Shown here: positions 1 through 8,666 of the stretch, in pieces | Layout: the number at the start of each line of letters is the position of its first letter | Position numbering within the stretch: the first letter of the stretch is position 1 | Origin: CAZKHG01 sp964552655 | GTDB taxonomy: Bacteria; Bacteroidota; Bacteroidia; Bacteroidales; Tenuifilaceae | Direction of reading: 5' to 3' | Assembly (NCBI GenBank): GCA_964552655.1 | Contig: CAZKHG010000005.1 | Span: 1 to 64,000, forward strand | DNA length: 64,000 nt | Notes under the pieces: model-generated | Databases searched by the model: none | What the model was told of the DNA's origin: nothing | The model's input: only the letters and a program-made list of their open reading frames with translations | Position numbers and translations under genes: made by a program

Positions 1-94
1 TGAGGACGCAACCTCTCCGAAAGATCACTTCGAGTTGATCCGACATAGTATTTGTTTAATGACTTGGAATAGATAATATATGTAAAACACATAT

Positions 95-120
95 AAAAAA
101 ACCTCGCTTTTGCGAGGTTT
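95..120 (-). terminator. Rho-independent terminator after tRNA-Val
   Basis: A nine-base stem (99-107 with 112-120) encloses a TTTT loop. On the minus strand it is followed by a T-run, seen as the A-run at 95-101. It lies just 3' of the minus-strand tRNA, so it most likely ends that transcript. Confidence 0.75.
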
Positions 121-128
121 AATCAGTG

Positions 129-203
129 TGGGAGCTACAGGGATCGAACCTGTGACCCCCTGCTTGTAAGGCAGGTGCTCTGAACCAGCTGAGCTAAGCT
201 CCC
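129..203 (-). tRNA. tRNA-Val (anticodon UAC)
   Basis: Read on the minus strand, the sequence folds as a full cloverleaf. The acceptor is GGGAGCT paired with AGCTCCC, the D-loop region reads AGCTCAGCTGGT, the anticodon loop is CTTACAA with anticodon TAC, and the T-arm has GGTTCGATCC. The discriminator base is A. CCA is not encoded (the next bases are CAC), so it must be added after transcription. Confidence 0.95.
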
Positions 204-391
204 GTGAATTTTAAGAACAACTTTTTACAAAAGCGATGCAAATGTATAGGCTTTTTTTAAATAACCAAAATTATCAACTAAATTTTTAAATGTAAATCAA
301 TGCATCAAAATAAATGAACTTAAATTGACTTTCGCCATCATATAACCTAATTTTATCTATTATTTGATACTTGGTTGCCAAAACAATCAAC

Positions 392-1264
392 ATGAAAAAG
401 AGTATTCTTTTTATACTTTGCTTATTCTGTGGTATTGTTGCATTTGCTCAAGCCGAACAGGACACGCTGAAAAAATACCTGATTGAAACCACCGATGGCA
501 ACGAGTATGTGGGGCTGATAATTAGAGAAGATTCATACGTAATAGTTTTCCAGACTGAAAATATTGGCGTGATCACCATTCAAAGGAATAATATATCCAA
601 AATCAAGGAGATTAAAAAAGAACAGATTATCGGGGGTGCAGTCTGGTATGAGAATTTACAATCAACCCGGTACTACTGGGCACCAAATGGGTATGGTCTT
701 CAAAAAGGCGAAGCCTATTACCAGAACCTTTGGATATTATACAATCAGGCTGGGTATGGTTTTACCAACTACTTTTCGGTTGGTGCAGGGTTAATTCCCC
801 TGTTTCTTTTTGCAGCAGAGGTTACCCCAATCTGGATAACCCCTAAGTTTTCTATTCCCATTGAAAAGGATAAGATAAACCTGGGTGTTGGTATATTGGC
901 TGCAACCATGCTTGGGGAGAGCAACTCATCCTTTGGAATTGCTTACGGTCTATCTACTTTCGGATCGCGCGACAGGAATTTCACGATTGGCATTGGATAC
1001 GGCTATGCCGGTGGAGACTGGGCAAAGAAGCCGCTAGTAATGCTGAGCACCATGATCCGAACAGGAAAAAAAGGTTATTTTATGTCTGAAAATTACATAA
1101 TTAATACTGGCAATGGCAACCTGGTTACCATAATGCTTGGAGGAAGGTCGCTGATTAATAAAGTGGCATTGGATTATGGCCTTTTTGTTCCTTTTCATCC
1201 CGAAATGGAGGAGCTGGTTGCAATACCCTGGCTCGGTATTACCATTCCCATTCAATCTAAATAG
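392..1264 (+). CDS. Exported protein of unknown function, possibly outer-membrane barrel
   Basis: The protein is about 290 residues from the ATG at 392; a TTG at 371 would add seven residues ahead of the signal peptide and is less likely. The N-terminus MKKSILFILCLFCGIVAFAQ is a clear signal peptide. A short segment follows that may be a small beta domain (residues about 25-80, with alternating polar and hydrophobic residues around ITTDGNEYVG-type turns). After it come glycine- and aromatic-rich stretches (GVGILAATMLGESNSSFGIAYG, read in pieces) typical of Bacteroidota outer-membrane beta strands. No family was recognised. It stands alone between the tRNA and the convergent folC, so context gives no function. 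Confidence 0.75.
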   Translation: MKKSILFILCLFCGIVAFAQAEQDTLKKYLIETTDGNEYVGLIIREDSYVIVFQTENIGVITIQRNNISKIKEIKKEQIIGGAVWYENLQSTRYYWAPNGYGLQKGEAYYQNLWILYNQAGYGFTNYFSVGAGLIPLFLFAAEVTPIWITPKFSIPIEKDKINLGVGILAATMLGESNSSFGIAYGLSTFGSRDRNFTIGIGYGYAGGDWAKKPLVMLSTMIRTGKKGYFMSENYIINTGNGNLVTIMLGGRSLINKVALDYGLFVPFHPEMEELVAIPWLGITIPIQSK

Positions 1265-1274
1265 ATAAAAATAA

Positions 1275-2564
1275 TTATACTACCTCAGCAACCACAAAGG
1301 TACTGCCCCCGATGAATACCAAATCGTTTTCTGTTGCATTACGTATGGCTGAACTATACGCTTCTCTCACCGTTGAGAATGATTTACCCATTAAACCAAA
1401 TTCAAATCCCTTTTGTAAAAGAACATCTTGATCGAGTGCCCTTGGTATTGAGGCTTTGGTAAAATAGTACGTTGCGTTTTTGGGGAGCAAACTCAACATC
1501 CCATCAATATTTTTATCGCCTACCATTCCAATGACCATGTGTAATTTATCGAATTTAATTTGAGAAATCTGCCTGACAACCTGCATTATTCCATCAACAT
1601 TATGACCAGTATCGCAAATAGCCAATGGTTTTTCGTTAATCTTTTGCCATCGCCCCATTAACCCGGTTGATTCAGACGCAACAGCCAGCCCTTCACTAAA
1701 ATGATCACCGGTAATAGTGAAACCTTGAGAGTTTAACAGATCAACAGCCAGAGCAACCCCTGGAATATTGAGAGATTGATAAGCACCGCATAAATCAACA
1801 TATAATCTTTTGGTTATCCCTTTTCTTAAATCAACTAAGGTAAAATCCTGATATTTATTCTTCCGAATTGATAGATCTTTTGCAGCATAGCAGCTGTCGG
1901 CAAAGTATATTGGAGCACTATGTTGTTGGGCTTTTTCAACAAAGATTTCTTTTATTTCAGATTGCGTTCTGGAAATAATCACTGGCGCTCCCGATTTAAT
2001 TATACCAGCTTTTTCCAGGGCAATTTTCTCAATGGTATCGCCAAGCAGATCAGTATGATCCATCCCAATATTGGTAATAATGGAAAGTATAGGAGTAATG
2101 ATATTCGTTGAATCGAGCCTTCCGCCCAGTCCTACCTCAACCACTGCAATATCAACCTTGGATCGGGCAAAGTAGTCAAATGCAAGGGCTACTGTCATCT
2201 CAAAAAACGAAGGTTTTATTCTATCGAAGGTTGATTTATGCTGATCTACAAAATCAACAACCTCGTGTTCCGGGATCATCACACCATTTATTTTAATTCT
2301 CTCTCGAAAATCCTTTAAGTGGGGCGAGGTGTACAACCCCACCCTGAAGCCGGCTTTTGCCAGAACAGATGCCAGCATGTGTGAAGTGCTCCCCTTTCCG
2401 TTTGTTCCAGCGATGTGAATTGACCTAAATGCCCGATGAGGATGGCCAAAGTATTCATCCAATGCCAGGGTATTATCAAGGTTTGCCTTGTAAGCAGCCC
2501 TACCTATTCGCTGGAATACTGGCAGTTGCGAAAATAAATACTCTATTGTTTCCTGGTAATTCAT
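1275..2564 (-). CDS. folC: Bifunctional folylpolyglutamate synthase / dihydrofolate synthase
   Basis: This is a Mur-ligase-family enzyme of 429 residues. In cytosolic folate metabolism it adds glutamate to dihydropteroate and/or extends the polyglutamate tail of folates. The ATP-binding P-loop GTNGKGSTSHM is near residues 53-63. The family motif VVEVGLGGRLDSTN is near 140-153, and the C-terminal ligand domain contains DTGHNVDG. Length matches the family. It is a single gene on the minus strand, ending 10 bases from the convergent upstream gene. The folate link to folE, the QueD-type gene and metF/metH elsewhere in the window is thematic, not operonic. Confidence 0.93.
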   Translation of the reverse strand: MNYQETIEYLFSQLPVFQRIGRAAYKANLDNTLALDEYFGHPHRAFRSIHIAGTNGKGSTSHMLASVLAKAGFRVGLYTSPHLKDFRERIKINGVMIPEHEVVDFVDQHKSTFDRIKPSFFEMTVALAFDYFARSKVDIAVVEVGLGGRLDSTNIITPILSIITNIGMDHTDLLGDTIEKIALEKAGIIKSGAPVIISRTQSEIKEIFVEKAQQHSAPIYFADSCYAAKDLSIRKNKYQDFTLVDLRKGITKRLYVDLCGAYQSLNIPGVALAVDLLNSQGFTITGDHFSEGLAVASESTGLMGRWQKINEKPLAICDTGHNVDGIMQVVRQISQIKFDKLHMVIGMVGDKNIDGMLSLLPKNATYYFTKASIPRALDQDVLLQKGFEFGLMGKSFSTVREAYSSAIRNATENDLVFIGGSTFVVAEVV

Positions 2565-2671
2565 AAAAAATCAAAGTGCAATATTAAGCAAGAAAAACAA
2601 GTGGTAAGTTTTATGTTTCGGATTTTTTCCTAATTTTAGAGATCAATAATTGTTTTAACGGATAAAACAGT

Positions 2672-4585
2672 ATGCAAAATTTGAAATTATTCCCTCTGGT
2701 TATTTTGGCTTTATTCATTTCTGGCGTAGCTTTTCCCCAAACAGAAGGGCTTTACATTCCATTAAACATTCAAAAAGCCTACCAGAAAAAAACCCGCGAC
2801 ATCAATGGTAACCCCGGAATGGTGTACTGGCAAAACCGTGCTGATTACAAGATTGATGTTAAGGTTGATCCCAGAACCAGGGTGGTTAGCGGAAGTGAAA
2901 CAATAACCTACTACAATAACAGCTCCGATACTTTAAAGGAGCTTGTTTTCCATCTGTTCCCAAACCTTTACAAAAAGGGGAACTCCCGTGATTTTGAAAT
3001 CGAACCGGATGATGAAACCGAAGGGGTTATCATCGAGAAAATGGATATTAACGGGTTTGATATCAACACATCATTCCAAAACCGAAGGTTAACCTTTACC
3101 CACAGCGGATTTTCTCTTCGTTTGAAAAACCTGTTTTACCCGGGTACCTCTAATAAGATAAACATCAGCTGGCATTATACTGAGAACCGCAGGTCGCACA
3201 TCAGAACCGGGATGGTTGACTCCAGCAGCTTCTTCATCGCCTACTTTTTTCCAAGGATTGCAGTTTATGATGATATTGATGGTTGGAACAGGTTTGATTA
3301 CACCGGAGGCGTTGAGTTTTACAATGATTTTGGCGATTTTGATGTTTCCATTAAAGTTCCCAAAAACTATGTTGTGTGGGCAACAGGATTGCTTAAAAAC
3401 CCTGAGGAGGTGCTGAATGAAAAATACCTGAAAAGATATCAGGCAGCAGTAAACTCTAACGTTATGGTCAGGGTTATTGATTCTACCGATTTAAAATTCC
3501 GGGATTTTACCAAACCGAACAGCTTTAACATATGGCAATATAAAGCTGAGAATGTTACAGATTTTGCATTTGGTACAAGTAATCATTATTTATGGGATGC
3601 CGTGAGCCTATTGGTAGATAAGGAAAAAAACCGAAAGGTAATTATTGATGTGGCATACAACAAAGACTCAAAAGATTTTTACAGTGTTCTTAAGTTTGCC
3701 CAACAGGCAATTGAATACATGTGCAACGTTTTCCCGAAAGTTCCTTTCCCCTTCCCTAAAATTACAGTTTTCAACGGGTTGAGTGAAATGGAATACCCCA
3801 TGATGGTGAATGATGTATCCTATGTAAACGACCTCCACGGAACATTTCTTCTTACAGCCCATGAGATATTTCATTCGTATTTCCCATTTTACACCGGGTT
3901 AAACGAAACCAGCTATGCCTGGATGGACGAAGGGATAACCACCTTCACAACCTATTTGCTTGTTTCTGCCCTTGACTCACTCAACCAGGATAAACTCACC
4001 TTTTTAAACGATTACAAACCCCATATCGGGAAAAACAGCGACCTGCCTATATTCTCCAACTCAAACTATATAAAGAGGCCTATTTACGATTACATCTCGT
4101 ACCCGAAACCCACTCATTTTTTCCTTGTTCTTAGAAATCTGCTAGGCGAGGAACTTTTCACAAAATCTTTTCAAGAGTTTATCAGACGCTGGAATGGTAA
4201 ACATCCTACTCCATATGATTTATTCAACACCATAAAAAGTGTTTCTGGTGAAAACATAGACTGGTTAATAAAACCATGGATTTTTGAATTTGGTTATGTA
4301 GATTTCACTATTAAAGAAGTTATTCAACTTGACGGGAAATATAAAGTTACCATTGGGAAAATTGGCAATTACCCCGCCCATGTAAAAATCAAAGTTAAGT
4401 TTAACGACGGGAGTTCCGAAATCCTGAAATACCCCGTAACTATATGGAAAGATAATAAAAAGGAATTCACCGACGAAAAGTCTGATTCAAGGAAAGTTAA
4501 AAGCGTTGAAATTTATGATATCCACCAGATGGACGCAAACCCCACAAACAATATTTTTACCCTAAACCCTAGGAAAGTAAGGTAA
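2672..4585 (+). CDS. Exported M1-family (gluzincin) metallopeptidase
   Basis: The protein has 637 residues and an N-terminal signal peptide ending near ALFISGVAFPQ. It belongs to the aminopeptidase-N-like M1 family. The zinc site is H397-E398-I-F-H401, and the third ligand E420 lies in WMDEG, the spacing expected for HExxH-x18-E. An N-terminal beta-rich domain (residues about 45-240) precedes the catalytic domain, and a short C-terminal beta domain follows. A GxMEN-type exopeptidase motif was not obvious: the segment before the zinc site reads GLSEMEYPMM, a variant. It probably trims peptides in the periplasm. It is not in an operon and ends at a bidirectional terminator. Confidence 0.9.
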   Translation: MQNLKLFPLVILALFISGVAFPQTEGLYIPLNIQKAYQKKTRDINGNPGMVYWQNRADYKIDVKVDPRTRVVSGSETITYYNNSSDTLKELVFHLFPNLYKKGNSRDFEIEPDDETEGVIIEKMDINGFDINTSFQNRRLTFTHSGFSLRLKNLFYPGTSNKINISWHYTENRRSHIRTGMVDSSSFFIAYFFPRIAVYDDIDGWNRFDYTGGVEFYNDFGDFDVSIKVPKNYVVWATGLLKNPEEVLNEKYLKRYQAAVNSNVMVRVIDSTDLKFRDFTKPNSFNIWQYKAENVTDFAFGTSNHYLWDAVSLLVDKEKNRKVIIDVAYNKDSKDFYSVLKFAQQAIEYMCNVFPKVPFPFPKITVFNGLSEMEYPMMVNDVSYVNDLHGTFLLTAHEIFHSYFPFYTGLNETSYAWMDEGITTFTTYLLVSALDSLNQDKLTFLNDYKPHIGKNSDLPIFSNSNYIKRPIYDYISYPKPTHFFLVLRNLLGEELFTKSFQEFIRRWNGKHPTPYDLFNTIKSVSGENIDWLIKPWIFEFGYVDFTIKEVIQLDGKYKVTIGKIGNYPAHVKIKVKFNDGSSEILKYPVTIWKDNKKEFTDEKSDSRKVKSVEIYDIHQMDANPTNNIFTLNPRKVR

Positions 4586-4606
4586 CTGAAAGTTTATGCA
4601 ATCAAT

Positions 4607-4634
4607 AAATAAGGTGGGTTTCCCCACCTTATTT
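4607..4634. terminator. Bidirectional intrinsic terminator
   Basis: A perfect 11-bp stem (4608-4618 with 4623-4633, AATAAGGTGGG) has a 4-base loop. It sits between the ends of two convergent genes, with A/T-rich flanks on both sides, and should serve both transcripts. Confidence 0.75.
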
Positions 4635-4644
4635 CCTAATTCTA

Positions 4645-6750
4645 TTACTTCAAACCCCTTTTCTTCAACAAGGGATCAACAGATGGTTCTTTCCCTCGGA
4701 ATTTTAGGTACTGAACCATTCCCTCGTCAGTGCCACCCTCGGTTAAAACATATTTCCGAAATTTAGCAGCAACATCCTTATTGTAAATATTTCCTGTTTC
4801 AACAAAAGCGTTGAATGCATCGGTATCCAGTACTGCAGCCCAAAGGTAAACATAGTAACCGGCTGCATACCCGCCAATGATATGGCTAAAATAGGTTGTT
4901 CTGTAGCGGGGAAGAATCTCAGGAATCAGCTTCAGCTTATCCATTGATTCCTTTTCAAATGAGAGAACATCAACAGTTTTTGATCCATCCAGGCTGTGCC
5001 AATCCAGATCTAACACTGAAGCAGCAATATATTCAACAGTCTCGAATCCCTGGTTGAATGTTAAACTTTTCTGAAGCCTGTTCAACAATTCAGCAGGAAT
5101 AACTTTGCCTGATTTATAGTGTTTTGCATATACATTCAGCACTTCAGGTTCACCTGCCCAATTCTCCATAATTTGCGAGGGGAGCTCAACCATATCACGT
5201 GGCAGGTTGCCGGCAATTCTTTCGTACTGTCCATCGGTAAACAAACCGTGCAAGGCATGACCAAATTCATGGAAAAGAGTGTTTACCTCATCCCAGGTTA
5301 AAAGGGCAGGCAAATCGCCTGTTGGTCTGGTAAAATTGGTGGTTATGGTAACAATTGGGTAAACTTTCTTGCCATCCTCATAGGATTGCCCCCTTAACCT
5401 TCCGCACCATGCGCCAACGCGTTTACCTGGTCTAGGGTGATAATCCAGAGTTAATAGACCTAAATGCGATTTATTCTCATCTTTTACTTCAAAAACCTCC
5501 ACCTCAGGGTGATAAACCGGTACATTTGAAAGTCGGGTAAAAGTGATACCATATAGTTTATTGGCCACATAGAACATCCCGTCCCTAACATTTCCCAGGG
5601 CAAAATAGGGCTTGAGTTCAGACTCTTCCAGGTTAAACTTTTCCTTCTTCAATTTCTCGGCGTAATACCACCAATCCCAGGGTTCTAATTTGAAGTTTCC
5701 ACCCTCTTTATCAATAATATTCTGCATTTCATCGCGATCACGAATAGCTGAAGCCTGGGCAGGTTCCATCACCTTATACAAAAAATTATAAACATTATCA
5801 GGAGTTTTGGCCATGTTGTTGCTGATGCTGTACTCAGCATAGGTTTTGTAGCCTAATAGCCTGGCGCGTTCAGCCCGGAGGTTTGCAATTTTAAGAATGA
5901 TCTCCTTATTATCGAACTTGTCGTTGTTATTGCCCCTTTCAAAATAGCCTCGATACAACTTCTCGCGAAGACTTCTGTTTTGTGCGTATTGCAAAAAGGG
6001 GATCATGCTGGGCTTTTGAAGGGTGAACACCCACTTGCCATCCTCTTTAAACTCTTTGGCGGCATCTGCAGCAGCATCTATAATATCCTTTGGTAAACCG
6101 GCAAGGTCTTCCTTTTTATCCACAACCAGCTTGAAGTTTGTATTGGTTTCAGCCAGCAGGTTTTCATTAAATTTTAGGCCTAAACCTGAAAGTTGCTGGT
6201 TGATATTTCTGAGTTTATCCTTGTCTGCATCGTTTAAGTTGGCGCCGTTTCGTACAAAATCATCAAAGATTTTTTCCACCACCCTTTTCTGATCAGCAGT
6301 TAAGCTACTCGCTTCGCGATTATTATAAACTGTTTTGATTCGTTGGAAAAGTTTATCGTTAAGCATGATATTGTCGCGATGGCGGGTGGTCATTGGGGTA
6401 ACTTTCCGTGCAATTGCCTGTAATGCAGGTGTGGTGTTTGCACCATTTAGGGTACTAAAAACCGCTCCCACCTTCGATAAAATCTTGTTGGAGCGATCAA
6501 AGGGAACAATCGTATTCTCGAATGTAGGCGCATCCGGATTATTCACAATAGCACTGATCTCGGCTTCACGATCAGCAATACCCTTTACAAACGCAGGCAC
6601 GTAATCGCTTGTGTCTATCAGGTCAAAAGGGGGCATCTTAAATGGAGTGGAATACTCACTGAAGAAAGGGTTTTCATGCTTTTTTGTCTGCGAAAACCCA
6701 ACCGTGCTGAATAGCATCGTCATAAGAAATAAGGTTATTGATCTTTTCAT
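4645..6750 (-). CDS. dcp: Exported M3-family peptidyl-dipeptidase (Dcp-like)
   Basis: This is a zinc oligopeptidase of about 701 residues. The ATG at 6750 is preferred over an upstream one at 6792 because it directly begins the signal peptide MKRSITLFLMTMLFSTVGFS. The catalytic motif FHEFGHALHG (HExxH) is followed about 25 residues later by ELPSQIMENW, which supplies the third zinc ligand Glu. The N-terminal half is the helical M3 neck domain. M3 dipeptidyl carboxypeptidases release C-terminal dipeptides; the signal peptide places this one in the periplasm or as a lipid-free exported protein. It is a single transcription unit ending at the shared terminator near 4620. Confidence 0.92.
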   Translation of the reverse strand: MKRSITLFLMTMLFSTVGFSQTKKHENPFFSEYSTPFKMPPFDLIDTSDYVPAFVKGIADREAEISAIVNNPDAPTFENTIVPFDRSNKILSKVGAVFSTLNGANTTPALQAIARKVTPMTTRHRDNIMLNDKLFQRIKTVYNNREASSLTADQKRVVEKIFDDFVRNGANLNDADKDKLRNINQQLSGLGLKFNENLLAETNTNFKLVVDKKEDLAGLPKDIIDAAADAAKEFKEDGKWVFTLQKPSMIPFLQYAQNRSLREKLYRGYFERGNNNDKFDNKEIILKIANLRAERARLLGYKTYAEYSISNNMAKTPDNVYNFLYKVMEPAQASAIRDRDEMQNIIDKEGGNFKLEPWDWWYYAEKLKKEKFNLEESELKPYFALGNVRDGMFYVANKLYGITFTRLSNVPVYHPEVEVFEVKDENKSHLGLLTLDYHPRPGKRVGAWCGRLRGQSYEDGKKVYPIVTITTNFTRPTGDLPALLTWDEVNTLFHEFGHALHGLFTDGQYERIAGNLPRDMVELPSQIMENWAGEPEVLNVYAKHYKSGKVIPAELLNRLQKSLTFNQGFETVEYIAASVLDLDWHSLDGSKTVDVLSFEKESMDKLKLIPEILPRYRTTYFSHIIGGYAAGYYVYLWAAVLDTDAFNAFVETGNIYNKDVAAKFRKYVLTEGGTDEGMVQYLKFRGKEPSVDPLLKKRGLK

Positions 6751-6839
6751 TATCGTTACGATTAGTTTGAAATTAGAGTATAGATTAATCAATTATAAGA
6801 TTGTAATATGCAGAGTTGGTTTAATCAAAGCATGAATTA

Positions 6840-7559
6840 TTACTTTCTCAAGTTCATATATTTCTCTTTCTGCATTGGTTCAAACTTTTCGATAGCATAG
6901 CGTAGCATGGTCCGTGGCATAGTGGCTGCATATTTATCTAAAAAAGGCAGTTCGTCCTTTAAACTTCTGTTCCCTATTTCACGCAGCATCCAGCCAACTG
7001 CCTTGTGAATCAGGTCGTGCTTGTGATTAACAAGTTTGTCCGCAATTCTCAATGTATGCATGTAATTCCCCTTACGGATTAAATGCAGGGTGGCAATAAT
7101 GGAAACCCTTTGCCTCCAAAGGTTAGTGCTTTCTGCCAGCTGATCAAGGATTTCGAATTTCCCGGTTTCCATTACGTAAGGGCCAATGATAAACTGTGCC
7201 GATGAATCCACTAAATCCCAGCCATTTATTCTTTCGATATTTTTCAGGTAAAGCTCAACCATTTTTTCTCTTACCTGGCGATCCTTCTCCTTCTGATATT
7301 TTTTTACAAAAATAAAAAGGGCTGTTAACCTGCATTCATGAAACTCACTGTTTAGAAGGATCTGAATATCATCAAGCGTTGCTGTTTTATAGAAATAGTT
7401 TGCAACTTTTCGCTGGTTTGGCACAGTAACCCTGATAAATTTGTCTCCTTCGCCATACCCTCCGGGATAAACCTGAAAAAATTTTTCATAAGCCTTGATA
7501 TCCTTTCTGGTATCCTCATGCTGGTATAGCATTTCTATAATTTGATCTGATGTTGACAT
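6840..7559 (-). CDS. AlkD-like DNA alkylation repair protein (HEAT-repeat glycosylase family)
   Basis: The protein has 239 residues and is built of helical HEAT-like repeats. It carries the family signatures NGWDLVDSSA (residues near 114-123), NLWRQRVSI and KAVGWMLREIGNRS. In AlkD the Trp/Asp/Arg of these segments contact the damaged base, and the family removes positively charged N3/N7-alkylpurines. The start codon lies 12 bases after the end of the upstream HAD gene, so the two probably form a small operon. Confidence in the family is high; substrate range is not shown by sequence. Confidence 0.88.
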   Translation of the reverse strand: MSTSDQIIEMLYQHEDTRKDIKAYEKFFQVYPGGYGEGDKFIRVTVPNQRKVANYFYKTATLDDIQILLNSEFHECRLTALFIFVKKYQKEKDRQVREKMVELYLKNIERINGWDLVDSSAQFIIGPYVMETGKFEILDQLAESTNLWRQRVSIIATLHLIRKGNYMHTLRIADKLVNHKHDLIHKAVGWMLREIGNRSLKDELPFLDKYAATMPRTMLRYAIEKFEPMQKEKYMNLRK

Positions 7560-7571
7560 GCCTGGTGCGTT

Positions 7572-8216
7572 TTAAAGTATTCCCAAATTAAAATCATTAT
7601 ACGAATTAATTATAACCGAAGCCTCGTTTAGCTCATGATGATTGCCCTTTGATTTAAAACCGATGCATTTCATTCCGGCAAGTTTTGCTGCCCTTGCCCC
7701 ATTGGTAGAATCCTCAACCACTACACAATGCTTGGGTTGAACATTCAGCTTCTTTGCAGCTAAAAGAAAAATTTCCGGATGTGGCTTCGATTCAACCACC
7801 TCGCTGCCGGAAACAGTTACATTGAAGAATCCCGAGAGACCAAATCGTTCCAACACAGTATCAACAATCTCCCTGCTTGATGAGGATGCAAGAGCAATCA
7901 GAAAACCATCTTTCTTAAGAACACTTAATACTTCAGCTACTCCATCGAAAAGAATTGAAACTTCTGTATTCTTAAGTTCCTGTATAAACCTTCGGTTGCC
8001 CTCATTTGCCAGTTCAACGGGATCTTCCTTAAGATTGAACTCCTTAGCGAGTTTTCTCCACATGCTTAAGGTTGTAGTACCTGCAAATCTGGTTGCCATA
8101 TCCTTGGTCAACGGTATCCCCTTTTCAATGAATAGCTGCGTCTCAGCCTTAACGTGCAAGGGTTCACTATCAATGAGAACACCATCCATATCAAAAATCA
8201 CCGCTTTATAATCCAT
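7572..8216 (-). CDS. HAD-superfamily phosphatase (beta-phosphoglucomutase-like)
   Basis: This is a 214-residue haloacid dehalogenase hydrolase. Motif I is DMDGVLIDSE (residues 9-18, nucleophile Asp9 and acid/base Asp11). Motif II is ASSSS near 110-115. Motif III is the Lys in SKPHPEIF, and motif IV is VVEDSTNGARAA. The helical cap between motifs I and II is of the C1 type seen in phosphoglycolate phosphatases and beta-phosphoglucomutases. Substrate cannot be assigned. It is the first gene of a two-gene unit with the AlkD-like gene and is divergent from the methionine operon. Confidence 0.88.
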   Translation of the reverse strand: MDYKAVIFDMDGVLIDSEPLHVKAETQLFIEKGIPLTKDMATRFAGTTTLSMWRKLAKEFNLKEDPVELANEGNRRFIQELKNTEVSILFDGVAEVLSVLKKDGFLIALASSSSREIVDTVLERFGLSGFFNVTVSGSEVVESKPHPEIFLLAAKKLNVQPKHCVVVEDSTNGARAAKLAGMKCIGFKSKGNHHELNEASVIINSYNDFNLGIL

Positions 8217-8258
8217 AAGAAAAATTTTGAACGAATGTATGAAATTTTAAAAAAAGAT

Positions 8259-8266
8259 TATATTTG
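8259..8266 (+). promoter_or_regulatory. Bacteroidota -7 promoter element of the methionine operon
   Basis: TATATTTG is an exact match to the Bacteroidota consensus TAnnTTTG. It is about 35 bases upstream of the SAM riboswitch and would start transcription near 8272-8275. A good -33 TTTG at the standard distance was not found, so only the -7 element is claimed. Confidence 0.5.
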
Positions 8267-8300
8267 CACTGCTATTTCGACCATTCTGAGAGGAAGGGTT

Positions 8301-8405
8301 AGAATTATAGAGAAGAGCGGAGAGACCAGGCTCGAAGAACCTCTAGCAACCTGCAGGCAATCGCAAGGTGCTAAAACCTGACCCCGAAAGGGGAATTATA
8401 ACTCT
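8301..8405 (+). promoter_or_regulatory. SAM-I (S-box) riboswitch
   Basis: The element has the S-box layout. A P1 helix pairs 8301-8309 with 8397-8405 with one mismatch. Inside it are the conserved AGAGCGGAGAGACC segment, GCTCGAAGAACCTCTAGCAACC (core 8329-8351, read in pieces), the P3 arm CCTGCAGGCAATCGCAAGG-like helix, and a P4 CCCCGAAAGGGG hairpin at 8382-8393. It precedes five methionine genes, which fits SAM-dependent repression. The expression platform is not a simple terminator: a small ORF and two hairpins come next. Confidence 0.9.
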
Positions 8406-8418
8406 AAAACTTAATAAA

Positions 8419-8541
8419 ATGAAATCTTTAGAGCAAATTCCTGTCAGTTTTAGCTTGATATCCAAAAATCAAGCCTCAAAAATCTTTTTCCATTTTGTGA
8501 TTTCTGCCATGCGAATGCGCCAGCTCTGGCGAATGCGGTAA
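8419..8541 (+). CDS. Putative 40-aa leader peptide with Met/Arg-rich end
   Basis: A short ORF starts with ATG at 8419, 13 bases after the riboswitch, and ends with TAA at 8539-8541. The peptide begins MKSLEQIPVSFSL and ends ISAMRMRQLWRMR, so three of the last ten residues are Met and four are Arg. The stop codon abuts the first strong hairpin (8542-8588). The position between a SAM riboswitch and metY, together with clustered Met codons just before a hairpin, is what a methionine-sensing translational attenuator would look like. No homology is claimed. It could also be chance, since it is only 40 codons. Confidence 0.5.
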   Translation: MKSLEQIPVSFSLISKNQASKIFFHFVISAMRMRQLWRMR

Positions 8542-8612
8542 ATAATCAACCTAGGCCTGGTTCAAGGAACTGGCCTGGCATTGATTATCTTAAGCGATCA
8601 AAATCGCTTGAG
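8542..8612 (+). promoter_or_regulatory. Two consecutive strong hairpins in the met leader
   Basis: Hairpin 1 pairs 8542-8549 with 8581-8588 (8 bp), then 8553-8557 with 8572-8576 and 8560-8563 with 8567-8570. Hairpin 2 pairs 8589-8598 with 8603-8612 (10 bp, one G-T) with a CAAA loop. Neither is followed by a real U-run, so they are not standard intrinsic terminators. They begin directly at the leader ORF stop codon and could be switched by ribosome position or block readthrough by another factor. Confidence 0.6.
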
Positions 8613-8666
8613 TTAAACAATGCAACCTAAATACAATCAAATTAACAACATTAAAGTGAATTAAAA

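Noticed and set aside
1..77. Edge fragment with short open frames on both strands (one minus-strand ATG at 46 reading MSDQLEVIFRRGCVL)
   Set aside because: Too short to decide strand or frame. The sequence could equally belong to a dispersed element next to the tRNA. No gene is claimed.
1034..1255. Minus-strand frame inside the exported-protein gene
   Set aside because: It is a shadow of the plus-strand gene, with no independent start or family.
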